Origin: Saturnia japonica
Lineage: Eukaryota; Arthropoda; Insecta; Lepidoptera; Saturniidae
Direction of reading: 5' to 3'
DNA: 64,000 bases
NCBI GenBank assembly: GCA_033032175.1
Contig: CM065321.1
Coordinates: 10,314,501 to 10,378,500 of the forward strand
Of the stretch, positions 1 through 12,957 are shown in pieces. Position 1 is the stretch's first letter; each line of letters opens with the position of its first letter. The position numbers were made by a program, and so were the translations under genes. The notes below the pieces were generated by a model. That model was not told the origin of the DNA and ran no database searches. It worked only from the letters and a program-made list of their open reading frames with translations.

Positions 1-882
1 AATTTTTTTCCGGCCAAGGAGTTATCCAAATTCTGGAAAAAGCAGTAGTCTGTAGGCGCAAGGTCTGGTGAGTAGGGCAGATAACGAAGAACTTCCAACC
101 CCAGTTCTTGCAACTTGGAGACCGTCTGCTGTGCAGTATGAGGTCGCGCGTTGTCGTGTAGGAGCAGCGAAGACGAGCGATTGACCAATGCTGGTTGGAG
201 ATGTGCCAGCTTCTCCATCATTGTGTTCAGTTCTTCACAGTACACATCTGCAGTAATGCCCACCCCGTTTGGTAAGAACCTGTGATGAATCACACCGGCG
301 CTAGACCACCAAACAGTGACCATCACTTTTCTAGGGGTAAGTTTTCGTTTAGGGCATTGTTTAGGTGCTGAACCAGGATCCAACCAACTTGCTGAGCGCT
401 TGCGGTTATCAAACAGAATCCATTTTTCATCGCAGGTAACAATGCGGTTCAAAATTTCTTCATTTGTGTGTCTGTTGAGCAGTGCAAGGCACGTCTCGAC
501 GCGTACTTCGCGCTGGCGATCATTGAGTTCGTGGGGCTCCCATTTGTTAAGCTTTTTTTACCTTGCCAATTTGACGCAAATGGACCAATATTGTTTTGAC
601 GCTAACGTCGAAAGCTGCTGCTAATTCAGCCGTAGATTGTGTATCATCAACTTCCACAATCGCCTTTAATTCGTCATTGTCGACCAAAGTATTCGGACGA
701 CCGCGAGGTTCATTTTTCAGGTCGAAATTCCCAGAACGGAAGCGAGCAAACCAATAACAGGTGGTGCGTTGGTTTGTAGTGTTAGCTCCGTAAACGTCGT
801 TGATGTTGCGTGCCGCTTGTGTCGCGTTGCTGCCACGACGGTACTCATTTTCCATAATTACTCGAATTTTTAACGTATCCAT
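1..882 (-). pseudogene. mariner transposase, frameshifted, cut by window edge
   Basis: Reading leftward from the ATG at 882-880, this is a mariner-family transposase: an N-terminal helix-turn-helix region, then HLRQIGKVKK, then a catalytic domain running off the left edge. The DD34D triad is visible: D at 431-429 in the CDEKW context, D at 155-153 in HDNARPH, and D at 50-48, 35 codons later. One extra base in the run at 551-559 shifts the frame straight after the KVKK motif; downstream the frame stays open to the window edge. The style resembles the cecropia/mori subfamilies (from memory). A 5' inverted terminal repeat could not be found with certainty to the right of the ATG. A single lesion suggests a fairly recent copy, non-functional as it stands. 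Confidence 0.85.
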
Positions 883-1770
883 GATGACAAAAAAGATTGA
901 AATGCGATGAAAATGTAACACTAACCAATAAACAAATGACTACTTTTGGAAAAAGAATTCAATGTTTTTAAAATAAAATTAATTTGAAATTACAATTCTT
1001 AGCCAAACAAAAATTATTTTGATTTGAAATGGCCAGTACTGCAGAATGGCAATTTCATAGGTAAAGACCTATTATATATGTGTAATTGGTTTTTCGGAAA
1101 CGTTTGTAATGATTTGAATGAAATGTTGTTCGTAGATAATGTTTCACTTTCCAACTTTACTTTTTGTAATACTCCAAGCGAAGTTCGGCCGTACATATAT
1201 TTTATTTCTAATTTTATGTATTTTATATTAAGATTTAGCGTCGCATATATTTTTAGCCTGTTAAATCGACTTAAAGTACCCTTTCGTAACTTTAAATAGT
1301 TTAGCCAATAAATAGTTCTAAAGTTTTTATCAATATTTAATTAAAAGGACAATCTAAAAATTTATATTTATTAAAACAATATTAAACTGTATATTAATTT
1401 CGTAGCCCGAGTTAGTAACACAGTAGCCTAAGGATACTACACGATAAACAATTCAACATTAGTAATTTAGATCTCTAGCATCTGCAGTACATAAAATTAT
1501 TCTAATTTACGATCTTTAACCCTTCTTCGATTAATGTTCATTTATTAAATTTATCGTCCTTATTAAATTACCAGCATAAGAAATATAAATTCAGTTGCAA
1601 AACTGACATGTGTCTTTTTATGTGTACCAGGTATTAATGAAACGTTACGAGTATATAATCAAACATATGTATTTACATATTGATATAAGTCTAAAACGAC
1701 CTCGATCTTGCTAAGAGTGACAATCTATAAATATTAATATTAGATTTATATTTGTTCGTAAACTTTATTT
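883..1770. other. AT-rich stretch, nothing recognised
   Basis: The first 60 bases are the 5' leader or terminal region of the mariner copy. The rest is AT-rich with no coding pattern or repeat I recognise. It is presumed to be furin intron 1. Confidence 0.4.
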
Positions 1771-2045
1771 ACAAGCTGTGCCCCACGGCTTCGCCTGTGT
1801 TAAATTTATTTCATCAAATAAGCACCGCGCTGCCGCCAACGCATTCATGTAGCCTAACATTGTTCACACTTCCCATACTTGACTACAGCTAAGGGTCATA
1901 GCGTGAAGATATTTACATATCATTTCTGAATAAATAGGCTATAAAATGTAAAACCAATTATCCAAACTTTACTGGTATCGAGAGGTTATATAGCGTGTTC
2001 GAACAAACAAACGAAAAACAATCTCTTGAGCTTAATTATATTACA
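1771..2045 (+). repeat. dispersed repeat family 2
   Basis: Opens with AGCTGTGCCCCACGGCTTCGC, continues through a TAGCCTA..TTGTTCAC block and a CGCTATGACCCTTAGCTG-like block, and ends with GTGTTCGAACAAACAAACG. The same order of blocks recurs inverted at 8160-8440, and the tail recurs at 27123-27245, 34513-35255 and 55000-55145. It is a non-autonomous lepidopteran repeat, possibly Helitron-like; the class is not proven here. Confidence 0.6.
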
Positions 2046-5039
2046 TACTATGGAATATAGATTATATACTTGTTTTTGAATTTTGTTTAAATTGATAATA
2101 CCTATAACATTATTATAATCTTGTCTTCATAACAATAATAAATCTACCACAGATTTAAGAAAAAGGCAGGTGGAGCCTTCAGAACAACAAATGCGGGACA
2201 TGGATTGAGCTCTGTATCCCTGACAACCAGTTAACAACATGACGTGTGGTCGTGTGAATAATGTTGCCAGGGCTGTTAAAATAAGTTTTACTGGTTTTTT
2301 ACCACTGTAGCAGTGTAGTCGTTAATCCATTATCCGTCATCAAACAACTGCTTTTGTACTTGAAATGAAGGGCCCCAAGGACCACAAGAATTTTAAACTA
2401 AACATCTAATGCGGCGGGTAAAACCGATTGTTGGTCCCAATGTTGGCGGCTGTTGACGAGGCGACGCTTTGTCCTCAACGTTAGTGGTGTAGAGCCGAGT
2501 TCGTTTTTATAATAGACAGACTGGATCATTTCAAAGTTTCATGTAAAACATGGATAGATTAAAAGCGGTTGGTAGGGATAGCGACCACCATACAAATTGT
2601 AATAAAATAAACTTCTTCACACAGTCCTTCTTTTGGATTGTGGTGTTTCGGATTCACCCGGTATATTTTTTTATTCTTTTTCTTTTAATCTTTTTTACAT
2701 TATTTTTATAAAATTTTCATTATGATGTTTGAAATCTGCCGGGCGTCCCGTGGCGGCCAAGTTTTTTTTTCATTATCGATGAATATTTTGTGGTTCTCTT
2801 TATGTATTTTCTTTTAACTTACCATACCTGTACCTTATGGTTCCGCTTTCGTATTTCAAATTTTTGGCAGCAGTCTTGAATTTTAGATTTTTGTCTGAGA
2901 CACTAAATTGTCCAGAGTTCTCCCATTTTTTTACTTTGGAACCTTGACACAATCTCTTTCAGTGCTTGTAAATCGTTGTCAAAGAATCAAACTATAACCT
3001 GACAGTTATTACCTTACTTTTAGTTTCATAATAGTTGATAGTTTAGTTTTAAATAAAATTATTTCGCTACATACATACCTATATTTTATTTACTATAACT
3101 TCCAGTAAAATATTTCATTGTAACCTAGCAACATTTTTGTAATCATGTGAGAAATAACAAAATAACAAGGAAAATAATATCAAAATATGCTTTCTTTTCT
3201 ATGAAACCATATACCGTCTTCCTTTTTCGTTTTTGCGAAGAATTTTTAGCGTGAATTTTTGCGAAGACGACATATTTTTAAAATAATACTAAAGCATACG
3301 GGATGCTGACATTCCATGACATATCCTTTCAAAATTGACACAATTGAATACGAATATGAGACATTCTGGTGTTTCGACCGGCTACATCCGCCCTTTTTCT
3401 TAAATCTGTGATATCGACGGTGAAAAGGCTAATTGTCAAACGTGTAAAATTTGTCAAATGCTCATTATTCAATAAGCTTTTCCACAGCCGATATTATATG
3501 ACCATAATATATGCAGGTTAATCTACTATCATGTTTCAATTAAAAATGTTGCGTTCACATAATGGAAGATTATGAAAATATTGAATATAATCAAATTCAA
3601 ACCCAATTTTGAACCAACCGCTGATTATTTATTTAAGTATCAACGATAAATTTACTATTATATAATATAATGTATATTCATACTTGTATAGTAGAAAAGG
3701 AGTTTTTTTTTTTAAAGTATTACTGCAATCGGTTTAATGGAAGATAGAACGGTAGCGATTGTGGTTGACCACGATAAAGCCGCGGACACAAAAGCACATG
3801 CCCCTACGGCTTGTGTCTACAGCCCCTTCGCTCTACGCCTACGGCCTCTGTGAGAGCATTTAAGTCAACGACGATTGCCCCTCACAAAAGGCACCCGAGT
3901 CACCCTCCCACCTTCACCCTGTTTTCCACTGCAGAATCGAATCGTAAGAAAACTAATCCAGTTCCGTGCCACAGCTCATTGTTTGAGATTCTTTCACAAT
4001 TGCTTTTTCAATTCTGCAATCCTCTTCAATTGTAGTATACATTTATGCAGCTAACATAATGATAATTTAGATTTGTTATTTACAAACATTTAATACAAGT
4101 ACACCTAAGATGCGCAATCTTATACATATATAAAAATCTTGAATTTGTTGACATTGTCTTTGTTGACCGATTGAGCTCATATTCACATAATATATTGTTT
4201 TATTGAGTAGTTGGTATAAAGGTATGTTAGGATGGCCCTGCGGTAGCTAGCCAAGACGGTATTACACTATACTATTGTATGAGTTAGATAAGATGATTTC
4301 TTTCACCGAAAGTTCAGGCTGTTTTTTATGACTTGGTAATAATAATATTTTATGCATATTAAGTAGATATTATTACTATAGACATTATTGGCATCGTGAA
4401 TGTGAGATAAATGCCGCCAGTCCACGTAGTCGGACACGGTCTGGCAACAAAGCACCACGTTGTTATCAGGCGTACTAAATTCTCTAAAACAGCTATCTTT
4501 TGCGTTTCGAGTATAGGGAGGATGGATATTTCATTAAAATGAAACCTTTAACCTAAATATCAATTGCTTGGCAAACTTATTTCTTCTGTGTAATACGTCG
4601 TACCAAAAGACATTCAACAATAAATAGCTTATGCTATGCGAAAAACGACAATTTCTCATGCCCAATAGTGGCTGTAAATAGATCACAAAAAACATAATGA
4701 AGCAGATTTTCACTGAAAATAAGGGCAAATTTGAACATAAAAACTTTACTGTACGTTCGTTTTCCTTTTTTTTATCACGGTACCTTCCCGAGGGTAATGA
4801 CTTTCGTAAAATAATTACCTAAAAAAAGTGTTTAAAAAACTCGTGTGAATGACTCGTGCGTTAGTGACCGACACACACTCTATGTAAAACTTGAATGTGT
4901 GAGCACATTTTATTTGGAAGCACACATGTGAGAAGTGATGTCACGCTGCACGTAACGGATGCCTCGTTTCGCGCTGTTTCACTAAACGCCTTCAAAGTCT
5001 AGAAAAGTTCAGTCTCAAAAAAATCGTTTTACAATAATG
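2046..5039. other. presumed furin intron, no gene seen
   Basis: Mostly AT-rich. Two patches of more balanced composition (2160-2500 and 3720-4010) look like old repeat remnants, but I cannot name them. The 74-codon frame at 3811-4035 has no recognisable domain and low-complexity composition. Confidence 0.35.
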
Positions 5040-5042
5040 CAA

Positions 5043-5210
5043 TTTTAATTGAGAAGAATATCGACAGGCTACGTGGCGCAGTGGTAGCTCATTGAGTCGA
5101 GAGGTCGCGGGTTCCATCCCCGCCCATGACTGATTCTTTTATGGTGAGCATAACTATCAGTTGCTAGCTTTGCTTAGTTTGGAATTAAATGGCCGCATAT
5201 TAAATTCTGA
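5043..5210 (+). mobile_element. tRNA-derived SINE
   Basis: Shows an RNA polymerase III A box (GTGGCGCAGTGG) and B box (GGGTTCCATCCC) about 35 bases apart, as in a tRNA-like SINE head, followed by an unrelated body. The head cannot fold into a canonical tRNA gene, so it is not called a tRNA. The same A-box head reappears, truncated, near 31150. Confidence 0.65.
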
Positions 5211-5230
5211 TCCCATTTTTATTTGTTTAT

Positions 5231-5480
5231 AACTAGATGTGCCCGCAGCCGCACTCGCGTTGACTACACAATGCCGTCGATCGGACACACGTGCGAATCG
5301 TACTATCCCCGCTCCCGAATATTTTAAACACAAAAATGCTTATTGTGTGTGATCAATAGAAGAAATACATAAATATGCTCTCGCTGACTTTTTTATATCT
5401 TTTTAATGTTTAATCGATATTATATGCATAAACTACTGTTAATTTAAATGGGTAATTGAAATTATACAGCATTTTTATGT
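5231..5480 (+). repeat. dispersed repeat family 1, 5' part
   Basis: Starts AACTAGATGTGCCCGCAG, then GACTACACAATGCCGTCG, GCTATCCCC-like and AAAAATGCTTATTGTG blocks. This is the block order of the full copies at 33982-34512 (+) and 12958-13468 (-). The 3' half is missing or too diverged to follow. Confidence 0.6.
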
Positions 5481-5767
5481 TCTCTAATTTAGAGAGTTCG
5501 ATGATCATCTTTTGTCAAAGTCTGATTCACTGATCGTTCGTTGTACAAGTAGTAGCCGAGGTCAGTATTTTATATAAGTAGTCAGTTGATGAGCCACTTT
5601 TGTCATATTATAAATATTGTCATAAAATGGAACGTTCTCTGTGAAGGAATATTACTCAAAATTACATCATTGATTTATTATATTTATAACAACAAAAGTT
5701 TTACACTAATATTTGTGTAAGTAATTTCGTACTCGGTACTGGGACAATAAGTAGGACATTTCTTTTT

Positions 5768-6150
5768 AACCCCTGACACAAAAAGTGGGGTGTTGTAAGT
5801 TTAACGTGTGGTGTGTGTGTGTGGCATCGTAGCTCCTAAACGGCTGAACTGATTTTGATCTAGTATTTTTTTATTTGAAAGTGACTTGATCGAGAATGTT
5901 CTGACTATGATTGAAGAAAATCAATTCAGCCGTTTGGAGATTACCAGCTCTTTTCTAGCTGATAAATTGATGCGAGCATCTTCCACAGATCGGGTCGAGT
6001 CGGAATTTGGTATTCTGTTACTTCAATGATAACAGAAGAAGATGGCAACATTGAGCTAGTGCCGCAGCATCATCTGTAATCTGCGAAATACATAACTCAT
6101 AGCCAATTTACAGCAAAGATATCGTATTTAGGCTCATTGAAATGGTTACA
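5768..6150 (+). repeat. dispersed repeat family 3, copy 1
   Basis: Matches 28040-28460 block for block: GGTGTTGTAAGTTTAAC, a GT-rich stretch, CGTAGCTCC..GGCTGAAC, TTGATCTAGT, CTTGATCGAGAAT, GATGCGAGCATCTT, TACTTCAATGATA and AGAAGAA.ATGGC. No coding frame spans it. Its class is unknown. Confidence 0.7.
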
Positions 6151-6479
6151 AGTGTCGGGGGTTTATTACATTTTAAATTTACCTTGTCTATGAATGTAAA
6201 ATATACAAAGATGTTATATATACAAAGATGTTATATACCCAGGATGACACGCGCAATGTACATAAATGTTTTGCTAACTAAACAAGCGAACCGATCCAAA
6301 CAATAAAAGTTTTTAATCTATTTACAAACAAGCAATACATGCCACAGATGAAATGATTCATTCTGTAAAAACTTCAATATATTCTCGAGTATTTTCATAT
6401 AAGTTGTAACATTTACTTTTTTATGTAATAAAATTTTAATTCTCACCGAAAGACATTAATCTATAGTTCTATACTACTA

Positions 6480-6507
6480 CACACATCAAAAAAGTCTAAG
6501 CAACATG
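6480..6507 (+). repeat. left ITR of the Tc1-like element
   Basis: Begins CACACATCAAAAAAGTC and ends AAGCAACATG; preceded by the target TA. One mismatch to the right end at the fourth base. Confidence 0.92.
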
Positions 6508-6785
6508 CGTGATATTACAAATTTTTCCATTTATATTAATTAATTTCTAAATATTTACTCAAACAAAGTGCGTAGGTAAGTAAACTTTTTTGTTATTGAT
6601 GACATACTGGCTGGTTGTAAAAAAAAAATTTGATTAGTTTTGTTTTTTCATAAAATTCAAATGACTGCGAATGTGTTTGAATTTACGTGCGTTTTAATTG
6701 CTACGTTTAGTCTTGATTTTATAATTTTACCAAACATTTAAATAACGTTAGCGACAAAATTGAATTGTTAGATATTCTTTACGTC

Positions 6786-7800
6786 ATGAAGCGACGTCAT
6801 TTGATGACAGATGAAATGCAAAGAGCTGTAGGGATGTTGCAAGCGGGAAGTAATCAATCTCAGGTATCTCGACATTTTGGCATTCATAGAAGTGTTATTT
6901 GTCGTCTTTGGCAGCGCTATAATAATACAGGAGAACCCGCTGAACAGCATCCAGGCCGTAAAAGGAGTACAACCACTCGGCAAGACCGGTACATACAACT
7001 GACTGCAAGACGCCAGCCGATGTTAACCGCTCGAGAGATAAGTTTGAGGCTACAAATTTCAAGTGGTGTTGATATAAGTCCTCAAACTGTGCGAAATCGA
7101 TTGCATGAGTACGGCCTACGAGCTCGACGCCCAATCAGGTGCCCACTGATACGTCACGGGAATCGCGCTCGTCGATATGAATGGTGTAGAGAACGCATAA
7201 CATGGACCCAGGAAAAATGGGATAAAATTATGTTTTCCGATGAGTCGCGATTCGGGTTTAAGCCTGATACAAGAAGGGTGCGAGTGTATCGTCGGCCCAG
7301 AAATACTGAAAGGCTCAGGTGCGTTCAGAAAGTTCATTCATACAGCGGCTCAACAGTTATGTTATGGGCGGGTATTATGAAGAACAGGCGAACTGAGCTC
7401 GTTTTTGTAAATGGAAACATGAATGCTGAAAATTACATTGAGGATATTCTCAGACCTTATGTCTACCCATTTTCACAAACCTTTGGCTCCGATTTTAGGT
7501 TAATGCATGACAATGCGCGTTCACATACAGCTCGGCGAACCAGTGAATACTTTGCAACGGAGAACATCCGGGTATTGCCCTGGCCTGCACAATCGCCAGA
7601 TCTCAACCCCATCGAGCACGCATGGGACATGCTCCAGAGACGTGTTTTGAAGGACTTGGACGGAGCGACAACAACTGAAGGATTTGCTACAATTCCATTG
7701 GGAGCGAATACCGCAAGATGACATAAACAGTCTCATTAATTCAATAAATAATCGTTGCCGACAAGTTCTGAATAGCAGAGGAGCCCATACTTTGTATTAA
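6786..7800 (+). pseudogene. Tc1-like transposase, one late frameshift
   Basis: From ATG 6786 (MKRRHLMTDE) the frame encodes an N-terminal paired-like helix-turn-helix (around QVSRHFGIHRSVICRLW), a second HTH with an arginine-rich linker (GRKRSTT), and an RNase-H-fold catalytic domain. The DD34E triad is intact: D at 7239-7241 (FSDESRF), D at 7509-7511 (MHDNARSH), E at 7614-7616 (NPIEHAW), with 34 residues between the last two. One extra base in 7681-7685 moves the last ~40 codons into the +1 frame, which then reads in good Tc1 style to TAA 7798-7800. The shifted frame instead stops at 7721. Only the C-terminal tail is affected. Confidence 0.9.
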
Positions 7801-8041
7801 ATTGTTCTATTCTTTCACAATAAATACATTTTCTTTAGAAATTTCATTTTGTAAGAAAAAAGTTTAGTTTCTTATATATCTTAGTTTCTACAGTATATTC
7901 TAATATTGTTCATATCTGATATTAAAAGAACTTATAAAGACAACAGTTGTTATTTTTACATCATAGAACCCTAAAGATATTATTTTAAAAATAAAATACA
8001 ACGTTATAATGTGAAGAACCATCCTAAAATTTAAATTAGTA

Positions 8042-8069
8042 CATGTTGCTTAGACTTTTTTGATGAGTG
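8042..8069 (-). repeat. right ITR of the Tc1-like element
   Basis: Reverse complement of the left terminus with one mismatch; followed by the target TA at 8070-8071. Confidence 0.92.
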
Positions 8070-8159
8070 TATAAAGCTCATAAGATTTTTTTGTTTTTAT
8101 TTTGTTCGTTTGATCACGCTAATCTTTAGAACTACCAGTCAGATTTAGAAAATATTTTT

Positions 8160-8440
8160 TGCACGTTATAGCCTATTTATTGAGGAAGGTTATAGGCTAT
8201 ATAACTTCACGCTATGACCCTAAGAAGCAGAGCAGTAACCATGGAAATTAAGCAATCTGGCAAGTACGGGAAGTGAGAACAAGGATAGGCTATACGCATA
8301 CGATAACGAATACGAAGGATACGCATAGATATAGTATTATACTACATCTATGGCTATACGGGTGCGTTGGCAATGCGGCGGCATAATGTTTGTGTTGGTC
8401 GAATAATTTTAACATGGTTGAAACCGTGAGGCACAACTTG
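8160..8440 (-). repeat. dispersed repeat family 2, inverted copy
   Basis: Contains, in reverse orientation, the CGCTATGACCCT, AAGTAYGGGAAGTG and GTGCGTTGGC blocks of the copy at 1771-2045, ending at AGGCACAACTTGT. A local TACGAT/ACGCATA stutter near 8290-8340 sits inside it. Confidence 0.6.
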
Positions 8441-11400
8441 TTTCCAGTATACCTACCTACCTTTCACGTTCGCCACATATTGTAAAATAACACTGAGACT
8501 ATTTTTAAAGGATACATACAGCGATTAAAGTAAATAATTTATACAGAACTTAAAACACATTAATTACTAAAGACAAGGATCTGGCTTATTTTAAAGCATT
8601 TATGCAAACAAATAAAATTTTATGTTTTGTTAAGTTGATTTACAAAAGACGCTATATAATTAATTATGTGGAACATGGAAGATTTTCCATTGTCTTATTA
8701 GCGATTGTTTTGTTAAACATATTGAACGTTGAGTCATAAAAACTAAAGTATACCTAATATGTATTTTGATGTGTACCGCGTGAACAAGAAAATGAATCAG
8801 TCATCAATTTATTATAATTATAACGTAAGAACAGAGACAATTTTTTTAAAGAAAATCAATGTGAAATACGTCACTAATTTACACTTGTATTTATTGCATT
8901 CATAACTGGACGATATCTTCCGCATGCAAACACTTGTGTAAATCGAACTTAAACGTAACCTAAACTCATTCTTTTTCCCGGTTATATTTGTAATGTTGGG
9001 TTGTTAACACATATCTTATGTACGTTATTATTGAACTTTACTGTTTATTTTTTTAATCTACCAAGATATTTTATGTTTATTTGTTGATCGGAATTCTTGG
9101 TGTAATAGGCTCTATTACACATTCGGCATTACTTTACACTCGTTTTACTAATAATTTGAACATATATGTATTATACTTTAAAATTCTTTATTAAGGTTTA
9201 CAATTCAAACGAGACGTTTCGTTACTTGATACATTAATAATTCAAAATAAAAAAGCAGAGGCAGTCGTAGGGGCTGCCGATAGCAGTGAAACAAAATTTG
9301 ATTTTTAAAATCAATTATATTCTGAATTATTCCAAAGCATGTCGGTGACGCGAAAAAGCAAAATTTTACCGATCGAACAAGTCAAACACGTATATTATAC
9401 AGACCATGCTATACTACGCGTCACGCGAACCCATAAATTTTCCCCCTACCAAAAATTGCTGAAAGCGGCTAAAGAAGTTTCCACTTTAAAAAAATGTGCA
9501 CTTTATATAAATAGTGCATAAAAAACAAATACAAGTTCATTCGCTAGAATACTTATAATATTAAAGTGGTCAATTGAAGAAACTCCACGAAAAGTTAACA
9601 ATATGGTACTTTCTTAACAGACAGGTAAATATATTTTTCTTTAACTTATTTACCCTACAACTTTTATCCATGCTGATACCCATACTGTTAAATAAAGAAG
9701 TGCCCATGACAATTTCAAGTATCGCCAAGCTTACAATATATCTTCATCATAATCACCTTCAAAAGACTTGATATTGTGATAGATGTCGATGTACGAACTT
9801 AACACTAATTAACTTCGCTTGATCAACCAAGCAGACAAAGGCAGAACAAAACAAAGACTTTTGACATACGCTTGTTAACCACGCATATTATTCTTTAGAA
9901 ATTTGGCAGCGCTATTATTAAAGATAATATCTTTCTGACAATATACTGTGACGTCATGATGCAAGATCATTAATCGATATACGTATGACGTCACACGGGT
10001 CTGGCGGAGACATTTTGTTATCGAGCATTATCGGGTACATGAATTGACAGCTTTGTACACGACCCAGCGAAGCATCAAAGCATCCATTCTTCGCCCTTCT
10101 ATCAGTCGCCGACGTTCTATTTCTATCTTAACAATTCATCTACAAATTTTATTACAAAGTACATTATAGAAGTCGATCTCTAACTTCGGTTATCGTGCGA
10201 GAGAGCAGGCGGTATTGAAAATTATCACAATTCACAATACTTTCTATGAGAAAAATATGAGAAGATACACGTATTGAATCGTTAATAGGGACCGTAGTTC
10301 CTCTATCTTCTATTCCAGGCTCTTAACATCGATTCTCGATTGGAAATGAGATATCTGAGATTCAAGCAAAAAATATTCAGAATATAATAGGGTCTAACTT
10401 TTTCTTTTGCTGTTCTCTGATAGTTGACCACAAGAATGATTAAAAGATAGGATCAATAAAATACGAAAGAGTAAGAAAAAATTTCCCTGCAGCAAAAGTA
10501 AGAACCTAAAAAGCTGACAAAAAGTAAACTAATAATTAATGTAGAATAGATACGCAATATTATGTACACGACCCACATTCTTTTCGACTTGAGAAGAATA
10601 TTACTACATGAAATCAGTCTTTCTGCGTAATATTTAAAATGGTTTTATTTGAAGTGTCTTTCGTTTATAAAAAAATATCGTCATCTGAGCATTAAAAATT
10701 ATGAATAGGTATCAAAAAGTAGTAACTATAAAAATACTCAAATTCCAAATTCCACATATATTATCGTAACCTGAGTATATCATTATAAACAGTTATAGAA
10801 ATATTCATTGCATAAAAATAGAATGCCGTAAGCGGACGAAATCCAGTTGTCACTTAAAATAAATAACTCTGCTCACTTAAATTTCCTGTTTATTTTTGTT
10901 CCCGACTACGAATGGCGGCTGATTTTTCATATGTAAGTTTTAAAGTTTATTTATATAAAAGATTCGGCTCCCTAAAGAATTCATCTAAAATTACACGGAG
11001 AGAAATAATTCTACAGAACAAAGAAGAAGAAGTTAGCAGTTCCATTAATATTTTATTATTATATTCTTTATTGCGCGTCAAAGTACAATTGGAGGACGTA
11101 ATACTAAAAAGCTATCTCTACCAGTCTTCCAAGGGAGCAAGAAAGGAATGTGCTAGATTTGCATAATTTTTTTTTTTTTAACTAGCTGATATTCAACTGC
11201 TCCAAATAATTCCACAGTCGGGCTTCTGTTACAATGATAGATGGGTCGCGAAAATGAGTATGATGACTTGGTATACTGAGAATTAAAGAATCAGAAGTCT
11301 TAGCTGTCTATTATGCGTATGCGCCAGAGATAGAAATAGTGTTTTTAAATATTTTGGAATATTAAGATGGAGAAAAGAAGACAATGTATTCTTACATTCC

Positions 11401-12957
11401 TACGTTGCCGAATAGGTAGCCATTTAGCCATTAGCCACAAATCTGAATTTAAAAAAGTGAAGATGTCGACGTTAAAACAAATTAAAATAAAGCACAGAGC
11501 AAAACACATAAAAAAGAATAGCTCACTAGCAGCACATATAAACAAGATTTGCACATACACAACATTCCTCTCTTTAGACTCTTAATTAGTTTTAACAATG
11601 TAATTTGTATGTTTATGTGGAGTGTTAAATGAAGACGTCGAGAACACTTCAAACGCGGAGTGTGTTGTTATGTTACTCAATTGCACGTTTCCTGAAATCA
11701 GTTGTTACATGGGTTTGCTACGTTTGCTCAAAATAACATACTAATTTTATCTTAGTGCAATGCTAACGATGTGGTTCACTAGTTACGTGATCTCGAGAAA
11801 TTCCTTTTCTCTCAGTCATCGAATAGTTAATATTTTCGAAACATTTTAAGTCTTTAATATTAAGCTTTTACTCTACAGAAGAAATGCGAACTGCTTTTAG
11901 TCCATGTAAACGCATTCCTCTGTTTCATCCCTTGATAATAATGGCACTAGAGCAAATAATTTTATAGCATATAACCTATATCTACAACAGTCATGCATTG
12001 TTTCTATGTATTGATTTTTACCATAAATTAATTATTATAAGATCTAAAAACCTTCGAAAACTACCCAGTCATACGGCTGATATCAAACGTCCAGTAAACA
12101 AATATGTCGAATATAAAAAATAATAGAAAATAGTATTAGACATAGGATAAATAAAGTATTTTTTATATTATTCTAGAAAAAAAATTGTAAAGTTTTGGAG
12201 AAGGAAAAGGGAATATGAAATTATGATTTCGTCTATTTTCACACATCACAAATCACTTCAAGCTGCAATTGTCTCTTACACTCTGTTAGGTAGTTCGGAC
12301 CTTTGCGCGCTAGCAATAGATTTCTATTAGAACATATTCTTGAAATATCTTGCCGTTCAAGTTTCCTCTTAAAAGTGAGTGAGTTTGCTATCTATTTAGC
12401 AAAGTGTTATTGTAATTCAAACTATAAATGTATAATTTTTCTAAAGATGTTAATTCATCTTAAGTGAAAACATAGATTTTAATCAGGCTTCAGGTCTCTC
12501 GGGAATTATAAAAACAAAGCCTTTATATGATATCAACATGTAACATTGTGGTAATTTACGTATCACCTATCAATTTTCTTTATTGAAAAACATTGTGATT
12601 GTGAAATATTTAAATTAGATTTATAACAGACTTAATCTGATTTGAATAACAAATTTAGTGAAACCGTTTGCAGAGGTGAATGTTAATGGTATTCTTTAAA
12701 AATCCTTGTTTTACTTTCTTTTGAGGTCAACAGTTTAATTAACCGGTCAATGTCAAAGCTTACTCAATAATTTCGCTAATTTAATAGTTTTGATTATATT
12801 TATTTATTATTCAGGTTAAGAATAATTGAATAATGCTTCCTTAATGTTTCTTTTATTAGTGATTCGCTTTTCTACATCTATATTACTGTCATATCACTCC
12901 CCTGTTTTAAGCATTCACCACCATCAACTATCTATCACTCAATACATTCAAGTAGGT
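8441..12957. other. presumed furin intron, AT-rich
   Basis: No gene seen. It has a short 60-codon frame from an ATG at 9339 (MSVTRKSKILPIEQ...) with no family resemblance, a poly-T run near 11167, and the paired CRE palindromes listed separately. Confidence 0.35.
9949..9993. promoter_or_regulatory. two perfect CRE palindromes, 37 bp apart
   Basis: TGACGTCA occurs at 9949-9956 and again at 9986-9993. This palindrome is the binding site of CREB/ATF and CREB3-family bZIP dimers. The pair lies about 4 kb downstream of the furin start codon, inside the presumed intron 1. Just to the right (9994-10130) the composition is less AT-rich, which would suit an enhancer or internal promoter. The function is inferred from the motif alone. 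Confidence 0.45.

Larger units (their letters stand above)
6480..8069 (+). mobile_element. Tc1-like DNA transposon, complete ends
   Basis: A 1590 bp element bounded by 28 bp inverted terminal repeats (6480-6507 and 8042-8069) that differ at one base. They are flanked by TA at 6478-6479 and 8070-8071, the target duplication expected of the Tc1/mariner superfamily. It contains one transposase frame in the same orientation as the left end. The near-identical ends and single coding lesion suggest recent insertion into the presumed furin intron. Confidence 0.92.

Noticed and set aside
9339..9521. 60-codon frame MSVTRKSKILPIEQ...
   Set aside because: Has an ATG, but there is no recognisable domain, no splice or promoter context, and it lies in the presumed furin intron.
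11367..11585. Overlapping 72- and 71-codon frames on both strands
   Set aside because: Low-complexity, lysine-rich or hydrophobic by AT bias; no family resemblance.
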